A stretch of 40,715 nt of DNA from Muribaculaceae bacterium (GTDB taxonomy: Bacteria > Bacteroidota > Bacteroidia > Bacteroidales > Muribaculaceae). The notes beneath the pieces are model-generated. The model saw only the letters and a list, made by a program, of their open reading frames with translations, was not told the DNA's origin and did not search any database. Position numbers and translations under genes: made by a program. The stretch lies in NCBI GenBank assembly GCA_017545095.1, contig JAFYCU010000229.1, positions 1 to 40,715 of the forward strand. The letters run 5' to 3'. Positions 24,853 to 33,086 of this stretch are shown piece by piece. The number at the start of each line of letters is the position of its first letter. Positions within the stretch are counted from its first letter, which is position 1.

Positions 24853-24860
24853 CAAAGTTA
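24853..24860 (-). promoter_or_regulatory. -7 promoter element for the DUF3791 gene
   Basis: TAACTTTG on the minus strand matches the Bacteroidetes -7 consensus; a clear TTTG at the right distance is not seen. It could drive DUF3791 and the AraC-type gene together. In the 24756-25098 gap the only other signal is a degenerate plus-strand promoter at 24994. Confidence 0.5.
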
Positions 24861-24993
24861 CAATTTTTTTGTATATTTAGCATCATTGTGGAAGAAAATT
24901 AAGAATTTTTAGGGCAATCTGCTTCGGTCGCTTATTGTAATCTTCACCTCGCCAAACCATCGACGGAAAATCGACAGATAATTCCGAAAAATG

Positions 24994-25025
24994 TTTGGTG
25001 GCTTCACTTTTTTTGCCGAAATTTG
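24994..25025 (+). promoter_or_regulatory. Degenerate promoter for the PNPOx-like lipoprotein gene
   Basis: TTTG (24994-24997), 20 bases, GAAATTTG (25018-25025). Spacing is ideal but the -7 element lacks the TA dinucleotide. Transcription would begin near 25032. Confidence 0.35.
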
Positions 25026-25098
25026 CAGTCGATAAACGCTTGATGGCTATGGCCAACAAGCTCGAAGCAAAATAGTAACCAAATAACCCACTCACAAG

Positions 25099-25671
25099 AT
25101 GAAGAAACGAATGAAAGCTGGCTTCGTCGCCCCGTTGCTGATGGTGCTGGTGGCCGTGGCCCTGCTCACCCTGGGGGCGTGCGACAACAAGGCAGCAACC
25201 GACGCGACAAGCAACAAGACCAACAACGAAGCTATTAACGACACAATCAGCAAAGAGACTATGGAAGCAAACATGAAAGAAGTGCAGGCCTACCTGAAAG
25301 AGTGTGGCGCGTTCTTCATCGCCACCGTCGATGGCGACCAGCCGCGTGTACGCCCCTTTGGCGTATCGGAAATCATCAACGGCCGGCTGTATCTCATGAC
25401 CGGCAAGGTGAAGGATGTGTACAAACAGATGGCCCGGAACGGCAAGTTCGAGATTTGCGCCTTGAAGCCGTCGGGCAGCGAGTGGATGCGCCTGAGCGGC
25501 ACGCTGGTGGCCGACGAGACGCTGGCCGTGAAGGAAGAGTTTCTGAACCGCAACGAGGGCTTGAAAAAGATGTACAAGGCCGACGACGACAACATGGCCG
25601 TGCTCTACATCACCCAAGCCACCGCCCGCTTCTGCTCGTTCACCGAGGCCGAACGCACCGTGCACTTCTGA
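25099..25671 (+). CDS. Lipoprotein with pyridoxamine 5'-phosphate oxidase-like FMN-binding fold
   Basis: The first 28 residues form a lipoprotein signal (hydrophobic MVLVAVALLTLGAC, lipobox LGAC with Cys28), followed by a linker rich in N, T and A to about residue 58. The rest (YLKECGAFFIATVDGDQPRVRPFG, LYLMTGKVKDVYKQM, FEICALKP, WMRLSGTLV) is a compact PNPOx-like split beta-barrel that in relatives binds FMN or a related cofactor. Membrane anchoring of such a fold is unusual, and would place it in the envelope. It overlaps nothing and is followed three bases later by the GNAT pseudogene. Substrate unknown; it may be a flavin-dependent reductase or only a cofactor-binding protein. Confidence 0.78.
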   Translation: MKKRMKAGFVAPLLMVLVAVALLTLGACDNKAATDATSNKTNNEAINDTISKETMEANMKEVQAYLKECGAFFIATVDGDQPRVRPFGVSEIINGRLYLMTGKVKDVYKQMARNGKFEICALKPSGSEWMRLSGTLVADETLAVKEEFLNRNEGLKKMYKADDDNMAVLYITQATARFCSFTEAERTVHF

Positions 25672-25674
25672 GCG

Positions 25675-26201
25675 ATGACAGAACAAACCATCACCGGAGC
25701 CGACGCAGGCAACAACCAGCTGCAGCGGCTCTATGAAACGGCCTTCCCTGAGGAGGAGCAGATACCGTGGAACGACCTCATGCACTTGGTGGATGCCATG
25801 CCGCTCGACTTCACGGCCTATTCCCGCAACGGCTCGCTCTTGGGCTTCACCATCGTTTATCCCCGCCCATCGTTCAACTGGTTCTGGTATTTCGCCGTGC
25901 CAGAGCAACTGCGCGGACAGGGCATTGGGCAACAGATTCTCTCGCGACTCATCGAGCGATACAAAGACTACACCAACATCCTCGACATGGAGTCGCCCGA
26001 ACAGGAGTGCCCAATCGTGAGCAACGTCGCCGTCGCCACGCGTTTTACTTGCGCAACGGTTTCCGCGATACCGGAGTGGGACGCTCGTTCAAGGGCATCG
26101 ACTACACCATCATGATGAACGGCGAAGGAACTTTCACCATGCATGACTACGACACCATCATCAACGAGCTGCGCTCGTTCTGGGATGCCATGCCCAGCTG
26201 A
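25675..26201 (+). pseudogene. GNAT-family N-acetyltransferase, frameshifted
   Basis: The first frame (25675 on) reads a normal GNAT fold with the acetyl-CoA loop RGQGIGQQIL, then LDMESPEQEC. From about 26010-26014 the similarity moves to the next frame, which continues PNREQRRRRHAFYLRNGF and ends INELRSFWDAMPS at 26201. A single missing base in the run CCCAA (26010-26014) explains both halves; without it the product would be about 175 aa. The first frame instead ends at 26115 with an unrelated tail that lacks the last strands of the fold. This is either a real inactivation or a sequencing error. The gene sits three bases after the lipoprotein gene. Confidence 0.8.
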
Positions 26202-26219
26202 CACAAAATCTTGAAAATT

Positions 26220-26305
26220 AAAGAGTAAACGAGTAAACAAGTAAACGAATAAACAAGCGGCGCAATGCGGCTCTCGCATCTTGCATCTCGCATCTCGCAT
26301 CTCAT
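26220..26305. repeat. Octad and heptad arrays before the carbonic anhydrase gene
   Basis: Four 8-bp units of the type GAGTAAAC/AAGTAAAC (about 26224-26256) are followed by GCAATGCGGC and four 7-bp units GCATCTT/GCATCTC (about 26271-26302). The second part returns inverted at 30782-30830. The heptads could be read as coding from an ATG at 26265, but that would only translate the repeat. Confidence 0.7.
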
Positions 26306-26306
26306 T

Positions 26307-26849
26307 ATGATAGACAGTATTATTGATTTCAACAAGACATTTGTGGCTCAAAAGGGCTACGAACAGTATCTCACCGACAAGTATCCCAACAAACGTCTGG
26401 CCGTGCTGTCATGCATGGACACACGCCTGACCGAGCTGCTGCCAGCCGCCCTGGGCTTGCGCAATGGCGACGCCAAAATCATCAAGAACGCCGGCGGCCT
26501 GGTGATTTCGCCTTTCGATTCGGCCATGCGCAGCCTGGTGGTGGCCGTTTATGAGCTGGGCGTGGAGGAAATCATGGTGGTGGCGCACTCGCACTGCGGA
26601 GCCTGCCACATGAGCTACAGCCATTTCCACGAGGCGATGACCGCCCGCGGCATCACCGACGCCACGCTCGACACCATCAAGAAGTGCGGAATCGACCTGG
26701 AGGGGTGGCTGGAGGGGTTCCGCGACACGCCCACCTCGGTGCGCAAGACCGTGGAAACCATCCGCACCCACCCGCTCATGCCCGCCGACATCACGGTGCG
26801 TGGTTTCATCATCGACTCCGAAACCGGCTTGCTGCAGGAAATAGACTGA
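26307..26849 (+). CDS. Beta-class carbonic anhydrase
   Basis: The 180-residue protein has the beta-class zinc site: Cys36 with the Asp38-Arg40 dyad (LSCMDTRL) and His94-x-x-Cys97 (VVAHSHCGAC). It interconverts carbon dioxide and bicarbonate in the cytoplasm, which in Bacteroidales supplies bicarbonate to carboxylations in a CO2-rich gut. The conserved IIKNAGGLV and FDSAMRSLVVAVYELG segments are present and length fits the short beta class. The start at 26307 is preferred to the ATG at 26265 because the extra residues would come from heptad repeats. The gene is convergent with the mannosidase gene, with only 12 bases between the stops. Confidence 0.88.
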   Translation: MIDSIIDFNKTFVAQKGYEQYLTDKYPNKRLAVLSCMDTRLTELLPAALGLRNGDAKIIKNAGGLVISPFDSAMRSLVVAVYELGVEEIMVVAHSHCGACHMSYSHFHEAMTARGITDATLDTIKKCGIDLEGWLEGFRDTPTSVRKTVETIRTHPLMPADITVRGFIIDSETGLLQEID

Positions 26850-26861
26850 AAGCTACGAGTG

Positions 26862-29231
26862 TCAAAACGCCCCGGTGAGCGAGTAGGGCTTGTCGGTGGC
26901 GGCCAGGCCGCGCTGGCAGTTGGGTTTGTCGGTCATTTCAAACTCCAGCACGCAGCCATCGGTGAGTTGGCGATGGGTAAGGTAGAGGGGCGTGTAGGGC
27001 TTGCCGTTGAGCAACACACGCTTCACATAGCGGTTGCGGTAGCTCACCTTCGGAGCCTTGACGATGATGTGGCGGCCGTTGGGCAGCGACACATCAGCAT
27101 AGGGCACAAAGGGGGCACCAATAACGTATTGGTCGGTGCCGGGACACACGGGATAGAAACCAAGCGTGGTGAAGATGTACCAGGCCGACATCTGTCCGCA
27201 GTCGTCGTTGCCGCCCAAACCACGGATGTGGTTGCGATACATACGGTCCATAATCACGCGCAACCGCTCCTGCGTGAGCCACGGCTTCGTGGTCCAGGCA
27301 TACAGATAAGGCACATGGTGACTGGGTTCGTTGCCATGCACGTAGCCGCCCACGAGACAGTCGGCGGTGATGTCCTCGTTGTCGGCATAGTAGCGCTCGG
27401 GCAGGTGCATCGTGAACAGCGAGTCGAGGCGTTGCACGAAGCGTGCCTCACCGCCCATCTGCTGGATGAGTCCGCCCACATCGTGCGGCACATGGAACGA
27501 GAAGTTCCAGGAGTTGCCCTCGATAAACCCCTCGCCGTAGGTCTGCAGCGGATCCATATCGGGCTTGAAGTGCCCGTCGCTGTAGCGTGGCGTGGCGAAA
27601 CCGGTGCGCGGGTTGAACACGTTGCGGTAATTTAGAGAACGCTTCTCAAACTCGCGGGTCATCTCGGCATTGCCCAATAACCGTGCCGCTGCTGCGACAG
27701 CAAAATCGTCGTAGGCATATTCCAGCGTGTTGGAAGCCGCTGTGGCATCGTGGTCGAAGGGTGCATAGCCCAAGCGCATATAGTCGGACAAGCCGGGGAA
27801 GTGCGACCACGTGGCCGTGTTCCTCAAGGCGGTAAGCACGGACTCGTGGTCGAGCTGTGCACCTTTCACCACGGCATCGGCCACCGCGCTCACGGCATGG
27901 TAGCCCGTCATGCACCAGCCCTCGTTGCCCATCAGGCTCCACACCGGCAAGATGTGATTGGCGCTCTGCCGCTGGTGCGCGAGCATCGAGCGCACCATGT
28001 GGGTGTTGCGCTCGGGCTGCAACAGACCCAGCAACGGGTGCAGAGCACGATAAGTGTCCCACAGCGAGAACACCGTGTAGTTCACAAAGCCTTCTCCCTC
28101 GTGCACCTGTCCATCCACGCCGCGATAGCGGCCATCCACGTCGCAATAGACCGAGGGGTTGATCATCGTGTGGTAGAGCGAGGTGTAGAACATCGTCTTT
28201 TGGTCATCGCTGCCCGCGATGTCGATGGTGGAGAGCTCGCGCTGCCAGGCAGCGCGAGTCTCGGCGCACACCTGGTCGAATGTTTTGCCGCCGGCCTCGG
28301 TGCGTAGGTTCAGCAGGGCACCCTCGGTCGACACCGCCGAGAGGGCCACCTTCACCGTGAGCGGTTCGCTCAGGGCTGCGTCGAAGTCGAAATAGGCCAC
28401 TACACTGCGTCCGCCCATGTCGGGGAAGTTGTGGTAAGGGTTGAGTTTGCGCCAAAAGCCCGAGTACGGCTCCGGGCGGCGGTCGCGATAGCCGTAGGAT
28501 GCTATGGGTCGCGAGAATGTGATGGCGAAATAAGTGTAGTTGCAGCGCGCCCAGCCCTGCGTGATGCGGTAGCCAGTGAGCAAGGTGTCGTTCTCCACAC
28601 GCAGGCTGCACCACAACGTCTTACCTTCGTAGTTGTAGATGCCGTGCGTGAGGTCCACCACCATGCGTTTCGCCTCGCCCGACTTCGGAAACGTGTAGCG
28701 GTGCACGCCCACGCGCGGTGTGGCGGTGAGCTGGGAGCGCACGCCGTTGTCGGCCAGCGTCACCTCGTAGTAGCCCGGTCGAGCCTGTTCAGTGTCGTGA
28801 CTGAAGCGCTGGCGGTAGCCGTCGTCGGGGTTGTCGCGTGTTCCGGGGTTGAGCTGCAGCGGCCCGGTCTGCGGCATGAGCAGGATGTCGCCCAGGTCGC
28901 TGTGACCCGTTCCACTTAGGTGGGTGTGGCTGAACCCCACGATGGTGGGGTCGTCGTAGCGATAGCCGGCGCAATAGGCATACACCTCGTGCTGATACTG
29001 CCGGTTCACGTTGTGCGGGATGGTGTCGGTGTCGGGGCTGAGCTGCACTGCCCCAAAGGGTGCGCAAGCACCCGGAAACGTATGCCCCATGCCACTGGTG
29101 CCGATAAAGGTGTTCACATAGTCCACCGCTTCGCGCTGCTGCACAGGCTCACCAGCGGCAACCGCCACCGCAGCAACGGCAGCAACCGACCATAACGAAA
29201 GCCGAAACACGGCTTGGCAAATCTTTCTCAT
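26862..29231 (-). CDS. GH92 family alpha-mannosidase, secreted
   Basis: The 789-residue protein begins with a signal peptide (MRKICQAVFRLSLWSVAAVA) and shows the hallmarks of glycoside hydrolase family 92: DYVNTFIGTSGMGHTFPGA at the start of the mature protein, GFSHTHLSGTG, GNEGWCMTGYHA and the late GGNDDCGQMSAWY motif, which carries acidic active-site residues. GH92 enzymes are calcium-dependent exo-alpha-mannosidases that trim host or yeast N-glycans; Bacteroidales have many. The exact linkage (alpha-1,2, 1,3 or 1,4) cannot be told. The start is the ATG of MRKIC, because the upstream in-frame ATG (29303) would lie before the promoter. It stands alone, divergent from the ThrE-type gene and not in an obvious polysaccharide locus. 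Confidence 0.92.
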   Translation of the reverse strand: MRKICQAVFRLSLWSVAAVAAVAVAAGEPVQQREAVDYVNTFIGTSGMGHTFPGACAPFGAVQLSPDTDTIPHNVNRQYQHEVYAYCAGYRYDDPTIVGFSHTHLSGTGHSDLGDILLMPQTGPLQLNPGTRDNPDDGYRQRFSHDTEQARPGYYEVTLADNGVRSQLTATPRVGVHRYTFPKSGEAKRMVVDLTHGIYNYEGKTLWCSLRVENDTLLTGYRITQGWARCNYTYFAITFSRPIASYGYRDRRPEPYSGFWRKLNPYHNFPDMGGRSVVAYFDFDAALSEPLTVKVALSAVSTEGALLNLRTEAGGKTFDQVCAETRAAWQRELSTIDIAGSDDQKTMFYTSLYHTMINPSVYCDVDGRYRGVDGQVHEGEGFVNYTVFSLWDTYRALHPLLGLLQPERNTHMVRSMLAHQRQSANHILPVWSLMGNEGWCMTGYHAVSAVADAVVKGAQLDHESVLTALRNTATWSHFPGLSDYMRLGYAPFDHDATAASNTLEYAYDDFAVAAAARLLGNAEMTREFEKRSLNYRNVFNPRTGFATPRYSDGHFKPDMDPLQTYGEGFIEGNSWNFSFHVPHDVGGLIQQMGGEARFVQRLDSLFTMHLPERYYADNEDITADCLVGGYVHGNEPSHHVPYLYAWTTKPWLTQERLRVIMDRMYRNHIRGLGGNDDCGQMSAWYIFTTLGFYPVCPGTDQYVIGAPFVPYADVSLPNGRHIIVKAPKVSYRNRYVKRVLLNGKPYTPLYLTHRQLTDGCVLEFEMTDKPNCQRGLAATDKPYSLTGAF

Positions 29232-29264
29232 TTCGTTGAATATCAATACGTCGATAAAACGACA

Positions 29265-29296
29265 CAAAAGTAGTACAATAATTCGACATGAGCAAA
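29265..29296 (-). promoter_or_regulatory. Promoter of the GH92 gene
   Basis: On the minus strand TTTG (29296-29293), 20 bases, TACTTTTG (29272-29265): an exact Bacteroidetes-type promoter. Its start point is downstream of the alternative ATG at 29303, which supports the start chosen for the gene. Confidence 0.7.
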
Positions 29297-29380
29297 TCGA
29301 CATAAGGCAATTATAGGGGTAATCGGATACATCACCAACAAATTGTTTTGTAATGATTTTAATTTTTCGCTAATTATCTG

Positions 29381-29388
29381 TACCTTTG
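29381..29388 (+). promoter_or_regulatory. -7 promoter element of the ThrE-type gene
   Basis: TACCTTTG matches TAnnTTTG. The upstream region is AT-rich without a TTTG at the best distance. It is divergent from the GH92 promoter, so the 29232-29458 gap is a two-way promoter region. Confidence 0.5.
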
Positions 29389-29458
29389 CGCTCCGAAACA
29401 TCGGTCACGGCCGAATTTGCCCACTGCGGCAAACATCGGCAGCTTTACCATTACAGTG

Positions 29459-30781
29459 ATGAATGACACAAGCAACCTCAACAATAAACGAAGCAAGGTA
29501 GAGCACCAAGCGTCGCGCACCAACTTTGCCGAGGTGCTGGAGGTGGCAGCCCTGGCGGGGCGCATCCTCTTGGAGAACGGGGCTGAGATTTCGCGCGTCG
29601 AGGATATCATGGGGCGTATTGCCACTCATTTTGGGGTGGACTCGGGCAACTTTTTTGTGCTCTCGAATGGCATTTTCACCACCGGCCATGCCAACAAGAT
29701 TACCAAGTCGGGCGGTCAGGCTTCGACCTATGCCAACGTGGAGTTTATCCCCATCAAGGGCATCCAGCTCTCGAAAGTGGTGGCCGTGAACCGGCTGAGC
29801 TACGACATCGCTCACGACCGGACCGACCTTGCCGAGGCCCGCGAGCGGCTGGAGCACATCAACACCATGCCACCGAAACCAGCCTGGGAACAGATTCTGG
29901 GTTCTGGATTCGGTGCCGCCGGTTTCTGCGCGGTGTTTGGCGGCGGCTGGGCCGACTGCTGCGCAGCCCTAGTGGTGGGACTGCTGCTGTATGCCTTCGT
30001 GATGGCTGTCAGTGGTCGCTACCTGTCGAAAATCGTGAGCGGAGTCTGCAATGCTCTGGTGGCCACACTGCTGTGCATCGTGATGTGGCGGATGGGGTTC
30101 GGCGACAGTCTGGCCAACATCATCATCGGGGCCATCATGCCGCTCATTCCCGGAGTGCCCTTTGTGAACGGCGTGCGCGACCTGGCCAACTCCGACTATC
30201 TGGCGGGTTTCACGCGCCTCACCGATGCCATGCTGGGATTCTTCTGCATCGCTGTGGGGGTGTCGCTGGCATTCATTCTCGACGGTTCGCTGCATGGCGG
30301 CGTGGTGCCGATAGGCATGACGGTGAACCCGCAAACCGCCAGCCTGTTCTGGCAAGCGATGGCGGCGTTTGTGGGCACGGCGGCATTCGCATTGCTGTTC
30401 GGCATCGACCGCGAGCACTATGTACCCGCCGGGGTGATTGGAGCCGTGGGCTGGGTACTTTACTTGGTGCTGGTGCGGCAAATGGGAGCCACCCCGGCAA
30501 CAGCCACGCTGGCTGCCGCCACACTGGTGTGTGTGATGGCGCGCATGGCGGCCATACCGTTCCGCTCGCCGGCACAAGGTTTCCTGTTGTGCGGCATTTT
30601 CCCATTGGTGCCCGGAGCGGGCATCTTCTGGTTCACCTACTACCTCACCGGCGAACAGTTCACCCTGTCGTTGCAGAGCGGTTGGACGGCGGGCAAAGTG
30701 GCCATTGCCATCGTGCTGGGCATCATCCTGGCCATGGAGCTGCCACAATGCATTTTCTCGCACAAACATAGAACGCATTGA
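29459..30781 (+). CDS. Threonine/serine exporter family protein (ThrE type)
   Basis: The 440-residue protein (from the ATG of MNDTSN) has a cytoplasmic N-terminal region of about 130 residues with the ThrE signature (ALAGRILLENGAEISRVED, FFVLSNGIFTTG) and then about ten transmembrane segments, including the loop IMPLIPGVPFVNGVRDL. Both halves of the family, the PF06738-like and PF12821-like parts, are fused in one chain. Relatives export threonine and serine using the proton gradient; other substrates are possible. An in-frame ATG at 29417 would add 14 residues but leaves only a very short leader after the predicted promoter. It is the only transporter gene of the window. Confidence 0.85.
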   Translation: MNDTSNLNNKRSKVEHQASRTNFAEVLEVAALAGRILLENGAEISRVEDIMGRIATHFGVDSGNFFVLSNGIFTTGHANKITKSGGQASTYANVEFIPIKGIQLSKVVAVNRLSYDIAHDRTDLAEARERLEHINTMPPKPAWEQILGSGFGAAGFCAVFGGGWADCCAALVVGLLLYAFVMAVSGRYLSKIVSGVCNALVATLLCIVMWRMGFGDSLANIIIGAIMPLIPGVPFVNGVRDLANSDYLAGFTRLTDAMLGFFCIAVGVSLAFILDGSLHGGVVPIGMTVNPQTASLFWQAMAAFVGTAAFALLFGIDREHYVPAGVIGAVGWVLYLVLVRQMGATPATATLAAATLVCVMARMAAIPFRSPAQGFLLCGIFPLVPGAGIFWFTYYLTGEQFTLSLQSGWTAGKVAIAIVLGIILAMELPQCIFSHKHRTH

Positions 30782-30830
30782 AGATGCGAGATGCGAGATG
30801 CAAGATGCAAGATGCAAGAGCCGCATTGCG
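30776..30830. repeat. Heptad array, inverted partner of the array at 26262
   Basis: Units GATGCGA x2 and GATGCAA x3 followed by GAGCCGCATTGCG. This is the reverse complement of the array before the carbonic anhydrase gene, matching over about 45 bp. The rest of the gap to 30951 holds a GGAGGGGCTT-containing palindrome and ATCGCGATAACTTTGAAC, which resembles the start of the 72-bp repeat and includes a possible -7 element TAACTTTG (30924-30931). Confidence 0.75.
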
Positions 30831-30951
30831 ACACTAGAACCGAGAAGCGAGCCTCCCCAAACCCCTTCTGAAGGAGGGGCTTACCAAGATACGAGATAGA
30901 CAGCACGATATGCAGCATCGCGATAACTTTGAACTATAAACAATGAACTAT

Positions 30952-32112
30952 ATGAAACGATTATTTGCATCATTTTTTTGCTGCTGTGCCATTGTGGCCA
31001 GCAGCTTTGGCCAACAGGCATTGGGACAGCGGCCAAATGTAACCTCGCCTGTGGTGAACAACGATGGCACGGTTACCTTCAACTTCTTCGACCCCACGGC
31101 ACAGCAAGTGAGCGTGACTGGTGACTTCGAGGAAATCCGCTCCGTGACGTTGCCCATGACGAGACAGGACAATGGGGTGTGGACGGTGACCACCACCCCA
31201 CTCCACCCTGAATTGTACTCCTACAGCCTCACCGTGGATGGCCAGCGGTTCATCGACCCGGCAAACAGCTATGTGAACCGCGATATTTCCACCTTAAGCA
31301 ACATCTTCATTGTGACGAAGGCCGACGACGACAAGGGTCACCTGTATCAGGTGAACGATGTGCCTCACGGCACGATGAGCCGCGTGTGGTACGACAGCCC
31401 CACGCTGGGTCAGCAACGGCGCATGACGGTTTATCTGCCTGCGGCTTACGACTGCACGCGGCGGTTCCCGGTGATGTATCTGCTGCACGGCCATGGCGGC
31501 GACGAGACGGCCTGGGGCGACCTGGGACGCGCCTCGCAAATCATGGACAACCTGATTGCAGAGGGCAAGGCGGTGCCCATGATTGTGGTGATGCCCAACG
31601 GCAACCCCACCTGCAACGCGGCACCGGGATGGTGGCACGAGGGGATGTACACGCCCGACGGCAACGCCTTCAACGAGCGCGGTGCCAAGGCCACCATGGA
31701 GGAGAGTTTTCTCGACATAGTGAGCTATGTGGACAGCCACTACCTGACCATCGCCACGCGTCAGGCACGCGCCGTCACAGGGCTCTCGATGGGCGGTGGC
31801 CACACCTTTGGCATTGCACTGCGCTACCCCGAGATGTTTGACTTCTATGGCCTGCAGTCGGCAGCTGCGCGGGTGAAACCCGGTGATGCCGAGTTCGAAC
31901 AGCAGATGAGCCGCCTGTTTGCCTCAAAACCGAAACTCTACTGGATTGCCATTGGCCAGGAAGACTTCCTGATGCCGATGAACAACGACCTGCGCCAGTA
32001 TCTTGACCAAAAGGGCTATCCTTATGAGTACTACGAGAACGACGGCGGCCACCTGTGGCGCAACTGGCGCATCTACCTCACCCTGTTTGCCCAGAAAATT
32101 TTCCGCGACTGA
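30952..32112 (+). CDS. Secreted CE1-like esterase with N-terminal E-set domain
   Basis: The protein (386 aa from the ATG of MKRLFASFFC) has a signal peptide, an N-terminal immunoglobulin-like E-set/CBM48-like domain (about 35-125; FFDPTAQQVSVTGDF) and an alpha/beta-hydrolase of the esterase-D/feruloyl esterase type. The nucleophile is Ser279 in GLSMGGG; Asp338 (GQEDFL) and His367 (NDGGHLW) complete the likely triad, and YLLHGHGG (about 176-183) gives the oxyanion hole. Enzymes like this remove acetyl or feruloyl groups from plant xylans, or act on siderophores. No xylanase genes are near, so the substrate is open. The ATG at 30943 is possible, but falls in repeated DNA. Confidence 0.85.
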   Translation: MKRLFASFFCCCAIVASSFGQQALGQRPNVTSPVVNNDGTVTFNFFDPTAQQVSVTGDFEEIRSVTLPMTRQDNGVWTVTTTPLHPELYSYSLTVDGQRFIDPANSYVNRDISTLSNIFIVTKADDDKGHLYQVNDVPHGTMSRVWYDSPTLGQQRRMTVYLPAAYDCTRRFPVMYLLHGHGGDETAWGDLGRASQIMDNLIAEGKAVPMIVVMPNGNPTCNAAPGWWHEGMYTPDGNAFNERGAKATMEESFLDIVSYVDSHYLTIATRQARAVTGLSMGGGHTFGIALRYPEMFDFYGLQSAAARVKPGDAEFEQQMSRLFASKPKLYWIAIGQEDFLMPMNNDLRQYLDQKGYPYEYYENDGGHLWRNWRIYLTLFAQKIFRD

Positions 32113-32457
32113 CTGCGCAACTGCCATTGAGGGTGATTGCCGCATGAGCCGAGAAAGAGAAGTGTCAACTGCTGAGAGACGTAGTGGATAAGAACAACTA
32201 TCGCCTGATTACAATAAGATTTGCCAAAGTCCAGATTGTTGAGCTGCTGGCTTTCCAACCCTAGCTCATCGACCGGTGGCTGGTGATTGATGCATTCCCA
32301 ATGGCCGCCATCAGCGAATAACAACTGGAAAATAAAAAGTTGTCATTTGTTGTAATCTGTTGTTCTGGGTTGCTTGATTTTTCTTTTGCCTGGCTGTCGC
32401 TTTCAATGCTAATTGCGCCAGTTTCCTCCACAAAGCCACAAAAAGGACTGAAATAGA
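32113..32457. other. Non-coding gap with a very degraded coding relic
   Basis: No intact gene is seen between the esterase and the nucleotidase promoter. In one plus-strand frame a stretch with stops (VELLAF ... WLVIDAFPMAAISE) recalls the ELL...IDAMG..AIAE segment of ISAs1-type transposases, but the match is short and weak. The rest is AT-rich with a run of short TTGT repeats near 32340-32365. Confidence 0.25.
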
Positions 32458-32489
32458 ATTGCTCATGTCGAATAAGTGGTGTAATTTTG
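32458..32489 (+). promoter_or_regulatory. Promoter of the nucleotidase gene
   Basis: TTG (32459-32461), 20 bases, TAATTTTG (32482-32489), an ideal Bacteroidetes promoter. It predicts a start near 32496, downstream of the alternative ATG at 32465, and so supports the coding start at 32519. Confidence 0.65.
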
Positions 32490-32518
32490 CAGCGAATCTT
32501 GAGGCAATACCATATAAT

Positions 32519-32998
32519 ATGAAAAAGAGAATCATCTACATTGACATGGACAATGTGCTTGTCAACTTCAAGAGCGGGCTCGACCGTGTGCCCGAAAAGG
32601 TGAAGATGCAATATGCCGACGATGGCAGTGGCAAGCCCATTTATGATGAGATTCCTGGCATTTTTGCCTTGATGGACCCGATGCCAGGAGCTATCGAGGC
32701 GATACAAGAACTGAGCGAGCACTTCGACCTCTACATCCTCTCCACCGCGCCGTGGCTCAATCCCAGCGCATGGATTGACAAGGTGAAGTGGGTACAGCTA
32801 TACTTTGGTGCCGGGAAGGACTCCGTTTTCTACAAGCGTCTCATCATCTCGCACCACAAGGATTTGAACCATGGTCATTTCCTAATTGATGACCGACCCA
32901 AAAACGGCGCAAGCGAGTTTGAGGGCGAATGGATTGAGTTCGGCTCGCAAGGATTCCCCGATTGGCCCACCGTGGTCAAGTATCTGCTGGCTAAATGA
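32519..32998 (+). CDS. 5'(3')-deoxyribonucleotidase, HAD family
   Basis: A 159-residue cytoplasmic protein with the HAD nucleophile motif YIDMDNVLV (Asp9 and Asp11), the ILSTAPW motif II, and the late LIDDRPKNG acidic motif. The composition matches NT5C-type deoxyribonucleotidases, which remove the phosphate from deoxyribonucleoside monophosphates and so control nucleotide pools. It lacks a cap domain larger than the family's usual small one, and length fits. The start is fixed by the promoter. It leads a group of three small genes on the plus strand (thioesterase and MsrA follow). Confidence 0.85.
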   Translation: MKKRIIYIDMDNVLVNFKSGLDRVPEKVKMQYADDGSGKPIYDEIPGIFALMDPMPGAIEAIQELSEHFDLYILSTAPWLNPSAWIDKVKWVQLYFGAGKDSVFYKRLIISHHKDLNHGHFLIDDRPKNGASEFEGEWIEFGSQGFPDWPTVVKYLLAK

Positions 32999-33086
32999 TT
33001 TCAATGAGCTTGGCCTGCAGACTGTCGAACGCATCACCGCGTGGTGAACGAGATTCTGACACAGTGAAACAGCAACAGATAGAAGC

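Noticed and set aside
26265..26306. Extended N terminus of the carbonic anhydrase
   Set aside because: The extra 14 residues are encoded by heptad repeats that recur at 30782 outside any gene.
29969..30826. Minus-strand open frame opposite the ThrE-type gene
   Set aside because: Histidine- and glutamine-rich shadow of a clear membrane-protein frame.
32170..32340. ISAs1-type transposase relic
   Set aside because: Similarity is limited to a short segment with several stops and cannot be told from chance by eye; noted only as a weak possibility for this gap.
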